Origin: PLanc-01 sp035342095
Lineage (GTDB): Bacteria; Planctomycetota; Phycisphaerae; Sedimentisphaerales; Anaerobacaceae
DNA length: 64,000 bases
Reading direction: 5' to 3'
Assembly: GCA_035342095.1 (NCBI GenBank)
Contig: DAOQWL010000009.1
Location: 1 to 64,000 of the forward strand
Part shown: positions 9,700 through 18,374 of the stretch, piece by piece
Numbering within the stretch: position 1 is the first letter of the stretch
Layout: each line of letters opens with the position of its first letter
Notes under the pieces: model-generated
Told to the model about the DNA's origin: nothing
Seen by the model: only the letters and a program-made list of their open reading frames with translations
Databases searched by the model: none
Position numbers and translations under genes: made by a program

Positions 9700-10098
9700 T
9701 CACTTCTCTTCCGCCTTGCCGGTGCGGCGTTTCTTGCGGATCAACGATTCGAGATCGTCGAGCTCCTTGCGGGACAGCGCGTCGCTGTCGAGCATGAACT
9801 GCATCATGGGGGTGAAGGCCCCGCCGAAGGCCCGCGTGACCGCGCGCATCAGTTCGCCCCGTTGGGCATCCTGGCGGCTGATCGCCGAGCGGTACAGCAT
9901 GAGATTGCGGATTCGCTCGGTCGTGAGCAGGCCCTTGGCGACCATGCGGTCCATAAGGGTCTTGACCGTGCTGTAGGTCCATTTCTTGCGGCCGGCCAAT
10001 TCCTCCTGGACGGTCGGCGCGGCGCACGGCTGTCGCTCCCACACGACCTGGATGATTTCCCACTCGGCCTCGGTCAGTTCACGATCTTTCGTCGCCAT
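9700..10098 (-). CDS. blaI: BlaI/MecI/CopY-family transcriptional repressor
   Basis: 132 residues, the normal length for the family. The frame is open further upstream, but ATG 10098 has AAGGAGG seven bases before it and starts the conserved N terminus (ELTEAEWEIIQVVW). The winged helix covers about 8-75 (TVQEELA ... YSTVKTLMDRM), followed by a helical dimerisation and cleavage region ending in a Lys/Arg-rich tail. Family knowledge: BlaI dimers repress their own operon and are cleaved after signalling by the M56 partner, encoded directly downstream. A palindromic TACA/TGTA box at 10137-10146 lies just upstream, consistent with autoregulation. The target is unlikely to be beta-lactam resistance alone, since no beta-lactamase gene is adjacent. 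Confidence 0.92.
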   Translation of the reverse strand: MATKDRELTEAEWEIIQVVWERQPCAAPTVQEELAGRKKWTYSTVKTLMDRMVAKGLLTTERIRNLMLYRSAISRQDAQRGELMRAVTRAFGGAFTPMMQFMLDSDALSRKELDDLESLIRKKRRTGKAEEK

Positions 10099-10132
10099 AC
10101 GAACCTCCTTTCGCTTTAACATTGCCGAGATT

Positions 10133-10150
10133 ACTCTACAGATGTAAAGA
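10133..10150. promoter_or_regulatory. BlaI operator candidate
   Basis: TACA-GA-TGTA at 10137-10146 is the symmetric core of BlaI/MecI operators (TACA/TGTA half-sites). It sits 39 bases upstream of the blaI start codon, where a bound dimer would block the promoter. Confidence 0.55.
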
Positions 10151-10380
10151 CTGCAAGCACAAAATCTCGCATCGGCGAAGATTCTTTGGCTTCTCACGGA
10201 ATTGCGGGGAAATCGGAACGACGCGCCCCTGCGGATGTCTCGCACCTTTGCTGGATCGGTCGGCGGGAACCCCGCTGAGACCGCTTCGTGCTCGCTTGCA
10301 CAGGGTATGCCGACTCCGCCTGTAGGGTGCGTCGCCCTCTTATCCATACCATGGGTCCCCAAGAACCGCCGAAGTGCGCG

Positions 10381-10425
10381 AAAACCGGATGAGCCCTAAA
10401 TCTGTGTAGAATCCGGTTTTTTTTT
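10381..10425 (+). terminator. Intrinsic terminator-like hairpin with T tract
   Basis: Perfect 10-bp arms AAAACCGGAT (10381-10390) and ATCCGGTTTT (10411-10420) enclose a 20-base loop and run into nine T residues ending at 10425. No plus-strand gene ends here, since blaI is transcribed away. It sits immediately before the TTGACT promoter and could shield the GntR operon from read-through. The loop is long for a terminator. Confidence 0.45.
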
Positions 10426-10426
10426 C

Positions 10427-10454
10427 TTGACTGGTGAGAATAATGTGTTATAAG
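10427..10454 (+). promoter_or_regulatory. Sigma70-like promoter of the GntR-SPFH operon
   Basis: TTGACT at 10427-10432, a 16-base spacer and TATAAG at 10449-10454. It directly follows the T tract of the preceding hairpin and lies 57 bases before the gntR start. Confidence 0.6.
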
Positions 10455-10461
10455 AATAGTA

Positions 10462-10484
10462 CACTAAACGTCTATATGTTAGTG
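10462..10484. promoter_or_regulatory. Inverted repeat, candidate GntR autoregulatory operator
   Basis: Perfect half-sites CACTAA (10462-10467) and TTAGTG (10479-10484), 11 bases apart, lie between the -10 box and the ribosome-binding site. GntR-family dimers, including the YtrA group, commonly bind such symmetric sites over their own promoter. Confidence 0.45.
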
Positions 10485-10511
10485 GCTGTAGTACAACCGA
10501 GGAGAACACAT

Positions 10512-10898
10512 ATGATCCACTTCAAGCTGGACCTCAAGAGCGGCGTGCCGTTCCACCGTCAGATCGTGGACCAGATCCGCTTCGGCATCGCTTCCGGCCG
10601 CCTCCTGCCCGGCGAGCAGTTGCCCACCGTGCGGGATTTGGCGGTGCAGCTCGAAATCAACCCCAACACCGTGCGAAAGGCGTACTCCGATCTGGAGCTG
10701 CTCGGCATCCTGGACACCCAACAGGGAACCGGGACCTTCGTGAGCCACCAGCAGGTCGAGATCGGCGACGCAGAAAAGCAACGCATGTTGCGACAGATCT
10801 GCGACGAGCTGGTCGCTCGCGGACATCAATACAACCTGACGCTCACCGACATCGTCGAATACCTGCAAAGGAGACCAAACCATGAGACCCAAGAGTAA
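10512..10898 (+). CDS. Short GntR-family (YtrA-like) transcriptional regulator
   Basis: 128 residues. The start at 10512 is chosen because GAGGAG precedes it and the family N terminus (IHFKLDLKSGVPFHRQIVDQI) begins there. The winged helix spans about 13-77, with the typical PGEQLPTVRDLA and NTVRKAYSDLE segments. The C-terminal part is only ~50 residues, too short for a ligand-binding FCD/UTRA domain and matching the YtrA subfamily, which often controls membrane or transport genes. It overlaps the SPFH gene by 17 bases, so both are one translationally linked unit. A promoter and an inverted repeat immediately upstream suggest autoregulation. Confidence 0.9.
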   Translation: MIHFKLDLKSGVPFHRQIVDQIRFGIASGRLLPGEQLPTVRDLAVQLEINPNTVRKAYSDLELLGILDTQQGTGTFVSHQQVEIGDAEKQRMLRQICDELVARGHQYNLTLTDIVEYLQRRPNHETQE

Positions 10899-11859
10899 GA
10901 CCACAGAGCCCGTAGCGGCTGCGCGCAAGTACGTGGAGAGCTTCAAGATCCCCAGTGCGGAGCTGAACCTTCCGGCGTTTCTGGCCGCGATCGTGGTTCT
11001 GCTGGCTGGGTTCGTCGTCAACCGTTACGTCACAGGACAGTGGACCGTCATCCATCCGGTAGCGGCGGGTGTGACGATCTTCATCGCGGTCTACGCTTTG
11101 TTCGCTCTGAAGGTCGCCAACCAGTGGGACCGCGCCGTCATTCTCCGCTTGGGCAGGTTCCACCGGCTCAAGGGGCCGGGCATGTTCTTCATCGTCCCCA
11201 TCGTCGAGAGCATCGTGCAAACGGTGGACATGCGCATCCGAGCTACGGACTTCAACTCCGAATCGACGCTGACCAAGGACACCGTCCCGGTGAACGTGGA
11301 CGCCATCTGCTTCTGGATGGTCTGGGACGCGAAGAAAGCGATCCTGGAGGTGGAGAACTTCTATCTGGCCATCGTGCTGTCGGCCCAGACCGCTTTGCGG
11401 GACATCATCGGCACGCACGAGCTGGCGGACATGCTCACCCATCGCGGCGAGCTCGGCAACCGTCTGAAGGAGATCCTCGACGAGAAGACCAATCCCTGGG
11501 GGATCACCGTGCAGTCGGTCGAGATCCGCGACATCATCATCCCGAAGGACCTGGAGGACGCCATGTCCAAGCAGGCCCAGGCCGAGCGGGAACGCCAGGC
11601 GCGAATCATCCTGGGAACCGCAGAGACCGAGATCGCCCAGAAGTTCGCCCAGGCGGCCAAGCAGTACGAGGCCAATCCCATGGCCATGCACCTTCGCGGC
11701 ATGAACATGCTCTTCGAGGGTCTCAAGGAGAAAGGCTCGATGATCATCGTGCCCAGTTCTGCGCTGGAGACGATGAACCTTGGCGCCATGGGCGGTCTGG
11801 CGGCCCTGAGCCAGACCCGCGCGAACGAGAGCCGCCCCGAAACGCCTGCGGAATCGTAG
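10882..11859 (+). CDS. SPFH/Band 7 (slipin, stomatin-like) membrane protein
   Basis: 325 residues, with AAAGGAG before ATG 10882 inside the end of gntR. Two hydrophobic segments near 33-50 and 61-78 anchor it. The Band 7 domain follows (about 79-260): WDRAVILRLGRFHRLKGPG, the TKDTVPVNVDAICFW strand and the conserved AQTALRDIIG helix, then a charged coiled-coil-like region (QAQAERERQARI). The C-terminal IIVPSSAL motif is typical of slipins. Such proteins oligomerise into membrane scaffolds. No NfeD partner is adjacent. Coupling to a YtrA-type GntR regulator suggests induction by envelope stress, which is inference. Confidence 0.9.
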   Translation: MRPKSKTTEPVAAARKYVESFKIPSAELNLPAFLAAIVVLLAGFVVNRYVTGQWTVIHPVAAGVTIFIAVYALFALKVANQWDRAVILRLGRFHRLKGPGMFFIVPIVESIVQTVDMRIRATDFNSESTLTKDTVPVNVDAICFWMVWDAKKAILEVENFYLAIVLSAQTALRDIIGTHELADMLTHRGELGNRLKEILDEKTNPWGITVQSVEIRDIIIPKDLEDAMSKQAQAERERQARIILGTAETEIAQKFAQAAKQYEANPMAMHLRGMNMLFEGLKEKGSMIIVPSSALETMNLGAMGGLAALSQTRANESRPETPAES

Positions 11860-11986
11860 CCGAGGTGGACGTGCAGACCACATCCCGTCCTCCTTGGCGG
11901 CAGGGAGGGTTTGATTCGCCCCGTTTGTCCCAGAGGAGGGCAGGACTCCTGCGATGGGATGTGCAGCGACAGGCCCCCGCGACTGT

Positions 11987-13228
11987 CTACTTCTTCGCGA
12001 CTTTGGCCTTACGGATGGGCCTTTGCTCGGTGAATCGCTTGATGTTGCGGATGGCTTGGCGCAGCCGGTGCTCGTTCTCGACCAGGGCGATGCGGAAGCA
12101 GTCCTCGCCGTTTTCGCCGAAGGCCCGGCCGGGGGCGATGGCGACCTCCGCGTGCTCGAGCAGATCCATGGCGTAGTCGATCGTGCCCTTGCCGTTGAGG
12201 TGCTCCGGCGCGGCCTTCGCCCAGACGAACATGCTGGCACGAGGTCTCTCCACCTGCCAGCCGAGGCGCTCCAGACCGTCGCAGACGACGTCCCGGCGGA
12301 GCTGATACTTGGCGTTCTGCGCGGCGACGTCCTTCTCGCAGTGGCGCATCGCGATAATGCCGGCGATCTGGATCGCCTGGAACATGCCGTAGTCGTAGTA
12401 GCCCTTGATTGTCGCCAGGTACTCGATCATCTGTTTGTTGCCCGCCATGAAACCAACGCGGAAACCGGCCATGTTATAGGGCTTGCTCATCGTGGTCATC
12501 TCGACGCCCACGTCCTTGGCGCCTTTGGTCGCCAGGAAGCTGGGGGCCTTGTAACCGTCGAAGAGGGTCTCGCCGTAGGCGAAGTCGTGGAGGACCTGGA
12601 ACTTGAAGTGCTTGGCCAGATCGACGATGGGTTCGAAGAAGCCGGGATCGACCGTCATGGCGGTCGGGTTGTGCGGATAGTTCAGGATCAGCAGCTTGGG
12701 CTTGGGGAACAGGCGCTCGCACACCATCGCGATGGTGTCGAGGAACGCCTGGTCGTTTCCCAGCGGGATCGTGATGACGTTGGCGCCCGCCAGAACGACG
12801 CCGTAACAGTGGATGGGGTAGGCCGGATCGGGCACGATGGCCGTGTCGCCGGGCCCGAGCATCGCCAGGCACAGATGGCTGAACCCCTCCTTCGACCCGA
12901 TGCATGCGAGGACCTCGCTATCCGGGTCGAGATCGACACCCCACTTGCGGGCGTATTTCTTGGCCACCTCCGCTCGGAGGTTCTTGATCCCCCGGGAGGC
13001 GCTGTATCGATGGTTGCGCGGGTCGCGAGCGGCCTCGCAGAGCTTGTCGATCACGATCTGCGGGGCGCTGTCCATCGGGTTGCCCATCCCGAGGTCGATG
13101 ATATCGGCCCCTTGCTGCCTCTTGGCGAGCTTCAAGGCGTTGATGCGTGCAAACAGATAGGGCGGCAGGCGGGTGATCCGCTCGGCCGGTACGATGCGAT
13201 ACTCGTCGTTGTTGCTGCTCTTCTTCAT
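11987..13228 (-). CDS. PLP-dependent class I/II aminotransferase (alanine or LL-diaminopimelate aminotransferase-like)
   Basis: 413 residues. GGAAGG lies about 14 bases before ATG 13228. The N terminus (RITRLPPYLFARIN) and the substrate-loop motif IIDLGMGNPMD match the fold-type I group of alanine and LL-diaminopimelate aminotransferases. The PLP-binding lysine is K249 in the TTMSKPYNMAGFR motif, with the NYPHNPTA cofactor loop and an R-x-A-L segment near the C terminus. Related proteins act either in alanine synthesis or at the DapL step of lysine and peptidoglycan precursor synthesis. The sequence alone does not separate these. The last residues (about 395-413) are a Lys/Arg-rich tail. It is monocistronic on the minus strand. 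Confidence 0.88.
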   Translation of the reverse strand: MKKSSNNDEYRIVPAERITRLPPYLFARINALKLAKRQQGADIIDLGMGNPMDSAPQIVIDKLCEAARDPRNHRYSASRGIKNLRAEVAKKYARKWGVDLDPDSEVLACIGSKEGFSHLCLAMLGPGDTAIVPDPAYPIHCYGVVLAGANVITIPLGNDQAFLDTIAMVCERLFPKPKLLILNYPHNPTAMTVDPGFFEPIVDLAKHFKFQVLHDFAYGETLFDGYKAPSFLATKGAKDVGVEMTTMSKPYNMAGFRVGFMAGNKQMIEYLATIKGYYDYGMFQAIQIAGIIAMRHCEKDVAAQNAKYQLRRDVVCDGLERLGWQVERPRASMFVWAKAAPEHLNGKGTIDYAMDLLEHAEVAIAPGRAFGENGEDCFRIALVENEHRLRQAIRNIKRFTEQRPIRKAKVAKK

Positions 13229-13615
13229 AGTCGAAATCCGAAACCTTCCATCCTTGTCACCGGTCGCGACGACGATGCGTTTCGCAGACCGACACAGCTT
13301 CGTATCTTATCACACTGGGCGCCGACTGTAAAACTTCCCATGCCGGAATCGTGCTATTTACCCCAGATTGTTGAAGAGGGTGCAATGACCAATTGCCACC
13401 ATTGTCTTTCGGCCGGGGTCTCTTCTCGCCTGCAATGATTCCGTCGGCCGGGCGACAAAAGCCTTTCCCGACCGACCAACGCCTTGCACAGCAGCCGCTG
13501 CTTCGGGTAGACTGAAGAATTACGGGATTCACAAGCCTCGGTCCGAATCCGATCCCGGAGGGCGGATGTTCGGCCCGGCGCTCGGGAGATCCCAGGCATT
13601 GGAGGTGATCTCGGA
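13229..13615. other. Intergenic region between divergent aminotransferase and SNF2 genes
   Basis: 387 bases with no supported gene. It must contain both divergent promoters, but I see no convincing -35/-10 pair. A near-perfect Shine-Dalgarno (GGAGGTGAT at 13598-13606) closes it on the SNF2 side. Confidence 0.5.
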
Positions 13616-16600
13616 ATGGATGTGACGGCGGATCGGTTCCGCGGCGGACAACACGACTCGAAACCGGCGGAAGGCAAGTCCCAACTGCTTGAGGTGGGCT
13701 CGCCCTCGAGTATCGAGGAAGCGGCGCTGTTGATGTATGCCTTGTCCTTCGGGCCGCTGTCGAAGAACGACCTGGCGCGGGCGCTCAAGCAGGTCGGGAT
13801 GACCATGCGCGACGGGTCGGGCATCACGATCCAGAAGCTGGGGGTGTGCATCCAGCGTCTGAAGGAACGCGGCCAGATCAGTTCTGTGGGCAGCGAGCCG
13901 GCTTGCTGCCCGCCCGATGTCCGGGCAGCCGTCATCGAGACGGCCCGCAACAAGGGATGGCTCCGCCGGTTCGCCGTGGCGCTGCAACGGGCGGTGCCCG
14001 CCCTGGTCGGCCTGGATTCCTGGGACTACCGGTGGGGCCGGCGGCGATTCGTCTCGTTCCATCACGCGTGCCGGGATGTGTTCCTGGCCCTGGAAGACAA
14101 CGACCAGGACGAGTTGAAGCGTCTGGCCGGGCTGTGCAGTCAGGATGACCGGATCACCTCTCTGGTCAATGTGTTGCTCGTCGTCTGCATGGACCCGTTC
14201 CAGCCGGCCTGCATCGAGCGGCTGATCCCCCAGTATCGCGACCTGGTCCTGTCTGCCGGCCTGCACCAGCGGACGATCTACCTGCGTCTGAACCACCCGG
14301 TCTTCGCCTATGCGCGGACCTGGCTGGCCGCCAACCGCCAGTGCCTGGACAAGTCCCTTCTGCAGCGATGCGTCGTCCACATCGCGGAGCGGGACCTGCT
14401 GGCGGGTGACTTTGCCGCCGCCCGGGCCATTCTGGAGACCTTCGCGGACCTGGATACCTGGATCGTCCGCGGGATGCTGGAGCTGCTGTCGGGTCGGATC
14501 GAGGAGGCTCGACGTGCCTATGAACAGGCCCAGCGCCAAGCCGGCAAGAGCAAGACCGCACAGATCGACTACCTCAATAGCTTCCCGGCCTTTCTCCACG
14601 CACTGCTGCTGGTTCAATCCGACCGGCCTGAGGACCACCAGCAGGCTCGGACCTGGCTGACATGGCTCGATACGGGCAGGGGCTACGGCGGCTACTCCCA
14701 GGCCTATCGTCTCCTGGCGACGCTTTTGTTGTGGTATGAAGGCCACAATACCGCAGACGACCTGCAGGATGGGGGCATGCCCCTCTATCGTGAGAGCACG
14801 CCGTTGATCTGGGTCTGCGCCCATCTGATGCGCCTGCTGGGTCAGCTCTACAGATCGCAGAACAAGACGGTCAAGTCCGACAAGGGCAAGCTCGTATTCG
14901 ACCTGGAGAACTGTCTTCGCGAGTGCCAGGAAAACGGGGCTCTGTGGCCCGAGATGCAGATCGCACGTCTGGCGAACAAGCTGGGCCTGGATGTCCTCAG
15001 CCGGGGGGCTCAGGTGGACGCTTTCTTTCAGGAGACGGGAGCCAAGGACCTGTCCGAACTCTGGCCCATCAAGGAGATCTGGGAGAGCCGGGTCGCGGCC
15101 CTCGAGCAGTTCCTCCGCGATGCCGAGCGGGTCGCCCATGGGCCTGCCGATTCCTCCCGTCGCCTGGTGTGGAAGCTCCGACAGTGGGGTCGCGACCAGA
15201 TCGCGGTCGTGCCGGTCGAACAGAAGCGGACCAAGACGGGCGCCTGGACGAAGGGCCGGGAGATCGCGGTCTCTCGACTGATCGAGCGGAACAGCCGGGA
15301 TTTCAATTTCCTGACGGACCAGGACAAGGCTGTCCTGGGGGCCATCATGGTCAAACACAGTTACTTCGATCTGATGTACCACCTGGACAGCGGCGTCGCT
15401 CTGCGGGCCCTGGCGGGGCACCCGAACGTCTTCTGGGAAGATGCGCCGCATCTGCCGGTCGAGATCGTGTCGGCCCAGCCGGAGGTACACATCGTGCCCA
15501 AGGGCGACAGGCTCTGCATCTGCATGGACCCGTATCCCGATCCGCGTCTGCACGATGAGGGCGCCGCCAGCTTGGTCGTCCGGGAATCGCTGACCCGCGT
15601 GCGAGTGATCGTGTTCGAGCCGGTGCATAGGAGAATGGCCCAGATCCTGGGTCCGGAAGGGGTGGGGATTCCCAAGGACCGCGCCAACGAGGCGCTCGCT
15701 CGGCTTCAGGGGCTGTCCCGCCATGTCGCCATCCAATCGGGCGTGGCGCTGGCTGCCGGCGACGCGGAAGCGGTCGAGCCGGACTGCCGCCCGCGTCTGC
15801 GTCTGCAACGCCTGGAGCAGGGTTTGCGGGCGGAGATGGTGGTTGTCCCGTTGGGCGACCAGTCTCCGCGGGCGTTCCCGCCCGGCGCCGGCAACTCGCA
15901 CCTGGTCGAGTTCACAGGAGGCAAGACCCTCCAAACCCGTCGGCGCCTTGCGGAAGAGACCGAGCGGGCCTCGCAGGCATTCGAGGCCGTCAAGGTCCTG
16001 GACGCCGAAGGCTGCAGCAGCTACGTCTGGACTCTTGAAGATCCCGAGGAAGCACTGGAGCTGCTGGAGAACCTGCAAGCGGTCCCGCCGGAAGTCCTGA
16101 CCGTCGAGTGGCCCAAGGGCGACCCGATCACCGTGCGATCGCTCTCGCCGCAACAGTTCCATCTCTCGATCCACTCCGCCCAGAATTGGTTCGAAGTCAA
16201 GGGCGAGGTCCAGGTGGACAAGGACCTCATGGTCCAGATGCGGACCCTGCTGGACGAGATCGAGAACGCCGACACGCGGTTCATCGCCCTGGGCAAGGAC
16301 CAGTACATCGCGTTGACCCGCCAGCTTCGCAAGCAGCTCCAGTGGTTCTCCGCAGGCGGGCAGTTCATAGGCAAGGGCAACACGCTCCGTGTACACCCGC
16401 TGGCAGCCATCGGCCTGGAGCAGTGGAAGGACGAGATCGGCGAGTTCCACGCGGATGCGGAGTTCGACGCCCACATCGAGCGGATTCGAGCGGTCGAGAA
16501 GTACCAGCCTGCGATCCCCTCGACGCTCCAGGCGACCCTCCGCCCGTACCAGGTGGACGGTTTCGTCTGGCTGGCCCGCCTGGCCGAGTGGGGGGTCGGC

Positions 16601-17920
16601 GCGTGCCTGGCGGACGACATGGGCCTGGGCAAGACCATCGAGGCCCTGGCGCTGATCCTGCACCGGGCTTCGCAGGGTCCCACCCTGGTCGCGGCTCCCA
16701 CCAGTGTCTGTGCCAACTGGGTCTCCGAGGCGCAGCGCTTCGCGCCGACTCTGCGTCCCGTCCGCTTCGGCATCGGCGACCTGGGTCGCAGAGAAGACGT
16801 CCTCAAGGCGCTCGGCCCGTTCGACCTGGCGATCTGCTCGTACACGCTGCTCCAGCAGGAGGCCGACGCGATCAAGGACGTGCAGTTCGCGACCATCGTC
16901 CTGGACGAGGCCCAGGCGATCAAGAACGCCGCGACGAAGCGGTCGTCCGCCGCGATGAACCTGACCGGCGGCTTCCGCATGATCTGCACCGGCACGCCCA
17001 TCGAGAACCGCCTGGCGGAGCTCTGGAACCTCTTTCGCTTCATCAATCCCGGCCTACTCGGCTCCGAGGAACGATTCCGCGAGCGGTTCGTCCGGCCCAT
17101 CGAGGGCGGACACGACCCGCACGCCAGTCACATCCTCAAGGCGATCGTGCAGCCGTTCATCCTGCGACGGACCAAGTCGCAGGTGCTCGAAGACCTGCCG
17201 CCGCGAACCGAGAGCATGCGATTGGTCGAGCTCAGTCCCGAGGAGCGGGCGCTGCACGAATCGCTCCGCCAGCGGGCCCTGGAGCGGCTCGAAGGCGCCA
17301 AGCACATGGACAAGGGCCAGGCCCACATCCAGGTCCTTGCGGAGCTGATGAAGCTGCGCCGCTGCTGCTGCAATCCCCGGCTCGTCATGCCCAACTGCGG
17401 CCTGACCGGCTCGAAGCTCGAAGCCTTCGCGGAACTGGTGGACGAGCTGCTCGAAAACCAGCACAAGGCCCTCGTCTTCTCCCAGTTCGTCGATCACCTG
17501 ACGCTGCTCCGCGAGCACCTGGACGAGCGGAAGATCCGCTACCAGTACCTCGACGGCGCAACGCCCGCCAAGACCCGCCAAAAACGGATCGATGCATTCC
17601 AGAATGGCGAGGGCGCCCTGTTCCTGATCTCGCTCAAGGCCGGCGGCCTGGGCCTGAACCTCACCGCCGCGGACTACGTGATCCACATGGACCCCTGGTG
17701 GAACCCCGCGGTCGAGGACCAGGCGTCCGACCGGGCCCATCGCATCGGCCAGACCCGACCGGTCACGGTCTACCGCCTGGTGGCCGCCGACACCATCGAG
17801 GAGAAAATCGTCCAGCTCCACCACGCCAAGCGGGACCTGGCGGATTCGCTCCTCGAAGGCACCGACACCGCCCACACCCTCACCGCCGACGAGCTGATCG
17901 ACCTGCTGCGAAACCGATGA
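13616..17920 (+). CDS. SNF2/SWI2-family DEAD/H-box helicase
   Basis: 1434 residues. ATG 13616 follows GGAGGTGAT at ideal spacing. The catalytic core is C-terminal: the SNF2 ATPase half begins near 976 (YQVDGFVWL), with Walker A DDMGLGKT near 1000, DEAQ near 1097 and a TGTPIENRL motif. The helicase C half (about 1280-1385) has VFSQF, SLKAGGLGLNLT, DPWWNP and the diagnostic RAHRIGQ. The first ~960 residues, including an N-terminal winged-helix-like stretch, match nothing I recognise and are probably a target-specific or regulatory part. Bacterial homologues are linked to RNA polymerase recycling (RapA-like) or to defence. No defence partner is visible, but a 71-residue protein is coupled to its stop codon. 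Confidence 0.92.
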   Translation: MDVTADRFRGGQHDSKPAEGKSQLLEVGSPSSIEEAALLMYALSFGPLSKNDLARALKQVGMTMRDGSGITIQKLGVCIQRLKERGQISSVGSEPACCPPDVRAAVIETARNKGWLRRFAVALQRAVPALVGLDSWDYRWGRRRFVSFHHACRDVFLALEDNDQDELKRLAGLCSQDDRITSLVNVLLVVCMDPFQPACIERLIPQYRDLVLSAGLHQRTIYLRLNHPVFAYARTWLAANRQCLDKSLLQRCVVHIAERDLLAGDFAAARAILETFADLDTWIVRGMLELLSGRIEEARRAYEQAQRQAGKSKTAQIDYLNSFPAFLHALLLVQSDRPEDHQQARTWLTWLDTGRGYGGYSQAYRLLATLLLWYEGHNTADDLQDGGMPLYRESTPLIWVCAHLMRLLGQLYRSQNKTVKSDKGKLVFDLENCLRECQENGALWPEMQIARLANKLGLDVLSRGAQVDAFFQETGAKDLSELWPIKEIWESRVAALEQFLRDAERVAHGPADSSRRLVWKLRQWGRDQIAVVPVEQKRTKTGAWTKGREIAVSRLIERNSRDFNFLTDQDKAVLGAIMVKHSYFDLMYHLDSGVALRALAGHPNVFWEDAPHLPVEIVSAQPEVHIVPKGDRLCICMDPYPDPRLHDEGAASLVVRESLTRVRVIVFEPVHRRMAQILGPEGVGIPKDRANEALARLQGLSRHVAIQSGVALAAGDAEAVEPDCRPRLRLQRLEQGLRAEMVVVPLGDQSPRAFPPGAGNSHLVEFTGGKTLQTRRRLAEETERASQAFEAVKVLDAEGCSSYVWTLEDPEEALELLENLQAVPPEVLTVEWPKGDPITVRSLSPQQFHLSIHSAQNWFEVKGEVQVDKDLMVQMRTLLDEIENADTRFIALGKDQYIALTRQLRKQLQWFSAGGQFIGKGNTLRVHPLAAIGLEQWKDEIGEFHADAEFDAHIERIRAVEKYQPAIPSTLQATLRPYQVDGFVWLARLAEWGVGACLADDMGLGKTIEALALILHRASQGPTLVAAPTSVCANWVSEAQRFAPTLRPVRFGIGDLGRREDVLKALGPFDLAICSYTLLQQEADAIKDVQFATIVLDEAQAIKNAATKRSSAAMNLTGGFRMICTGTPIENRLAELWNLFRFINPGLLGSEERFRERFVRPIEGGHDPHASHILKAIVQPFILRRTKSQVLEDLPPRTESMRLVELSPEERALHESLRQRALERLEGAKHMDKGQAHIQVLAELMKLRRCCCNPRLVMPNCGLTGSKLEAFAELVDELLENQHKALVFSQFVDHLTLLREHLDERKIRYQYLDGATPAKTRQKRIDAFQNGEGALFLISLKAGGLGLNLTAADYVIHMDPWWNPAVEDQASDRAHRIGQTRPVTVYRLVAADTIEEKIVQLHHAKRDLADSLLEGTDTAHTLTADELIDLLRNR

Positions 17921-18132
17921 CGCAACAAGGAGCAAGTGCCACGAGAGACCCCGATCCCCTGCTTGAAGAAGTCTGGAAGGCCAGGGACGAACATGCTCGG
18001 CGATTCGACTACAACCCGAAGGAGATCTGTGCCGACCTGAAAAGGATCGAGAAGCAATCCGGCCGGCGAGTGGTCAACCGGAAGCCCCGACGTGTCTCGA
18101 CAACGGGGAAACGCAAGCGGAATAATAAATGA
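17917..18132 (+). CDS. Small conserved-looking protein translationally coupled to the SNF2 gene
   Basis: 71 residues. Its ATG overlaps the SNF2 stop as ATGA (17917-17920), a typical coupling arrangement, and no separate ribosome-binding site is needed. The core reads DPLLEEVWKARDEHARRF-x-YN, then ICADLKRIEKQSGR-x-VV, with a strongly basic Arg/Lys/Asn tail. This resembles the many ~70-residue cytosolic proteins in cyanobacteria and planctomycetes that start with a short helix (EEV-x-x-x-RDE) and are often found beside toxin genes. No toxin-like neighbour is present here, so I do not call it an antitoxin. Its function is unknown. Confidence 0.65.
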   Translation: MTQQGASATRDPDPLLEEVWKARDEHARRFDYNPKEICADLKRIEKQSGRRVVNRKPRRVSTTGKRKRNNK

Positions 18133-18212
18133 CCGAGTAGTAAAGAGAGTACTCCGATCATCCCTGCATTGCTTTCAGGTGTGACCAGGTCTTCTGACGC
18201 CCGCGCTGGGAT

Positions 18213-18308
18213 TGTCATGCTGAACGAAGTGAAGCATCTGGGCGACGAGCGCGAACGCGGTTCATTCTCTTGCCCGGCCCAGATCCTTCGCTACCGTTCA
18301 GGATGACA
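18213..18308. repeat. Large imperfect palindrome of a widespread dispersed type
   Basis: The left arm 18213-18242 (starting TGTCATGCTGAACGAAGTGA) and the right arm 18278-18308 (ending CCGTTCAGGATGACA) are near-complementary over about 30 bases, with a 35-base centre. I recognise the arms as the TGTCA...GAACGAAG...GATGACA type found between genes in many unrelated bacteria. It lies in the convergent gap after the 71-residue gene and may act as a bidirectional terminator or a passive MITE-like element. Confidence 0.6.
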
Positions 18309-18374
18309 GAGTCGGGACTGTGCATTGCCACTGATCGAGTTGCAGTCTGCCAGAGAATCTGGTCACGCCCGCGC

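Noticed and set aside
13529..16663. Open minus-strand frame of 1044 codons opposite the SNF2 gene
   Set aside because: It is the mirror of the high-GC SNF2 frame, shows no domain, and the plus-strand gene has clear helicase motifs and a strong ribosome-binding site.
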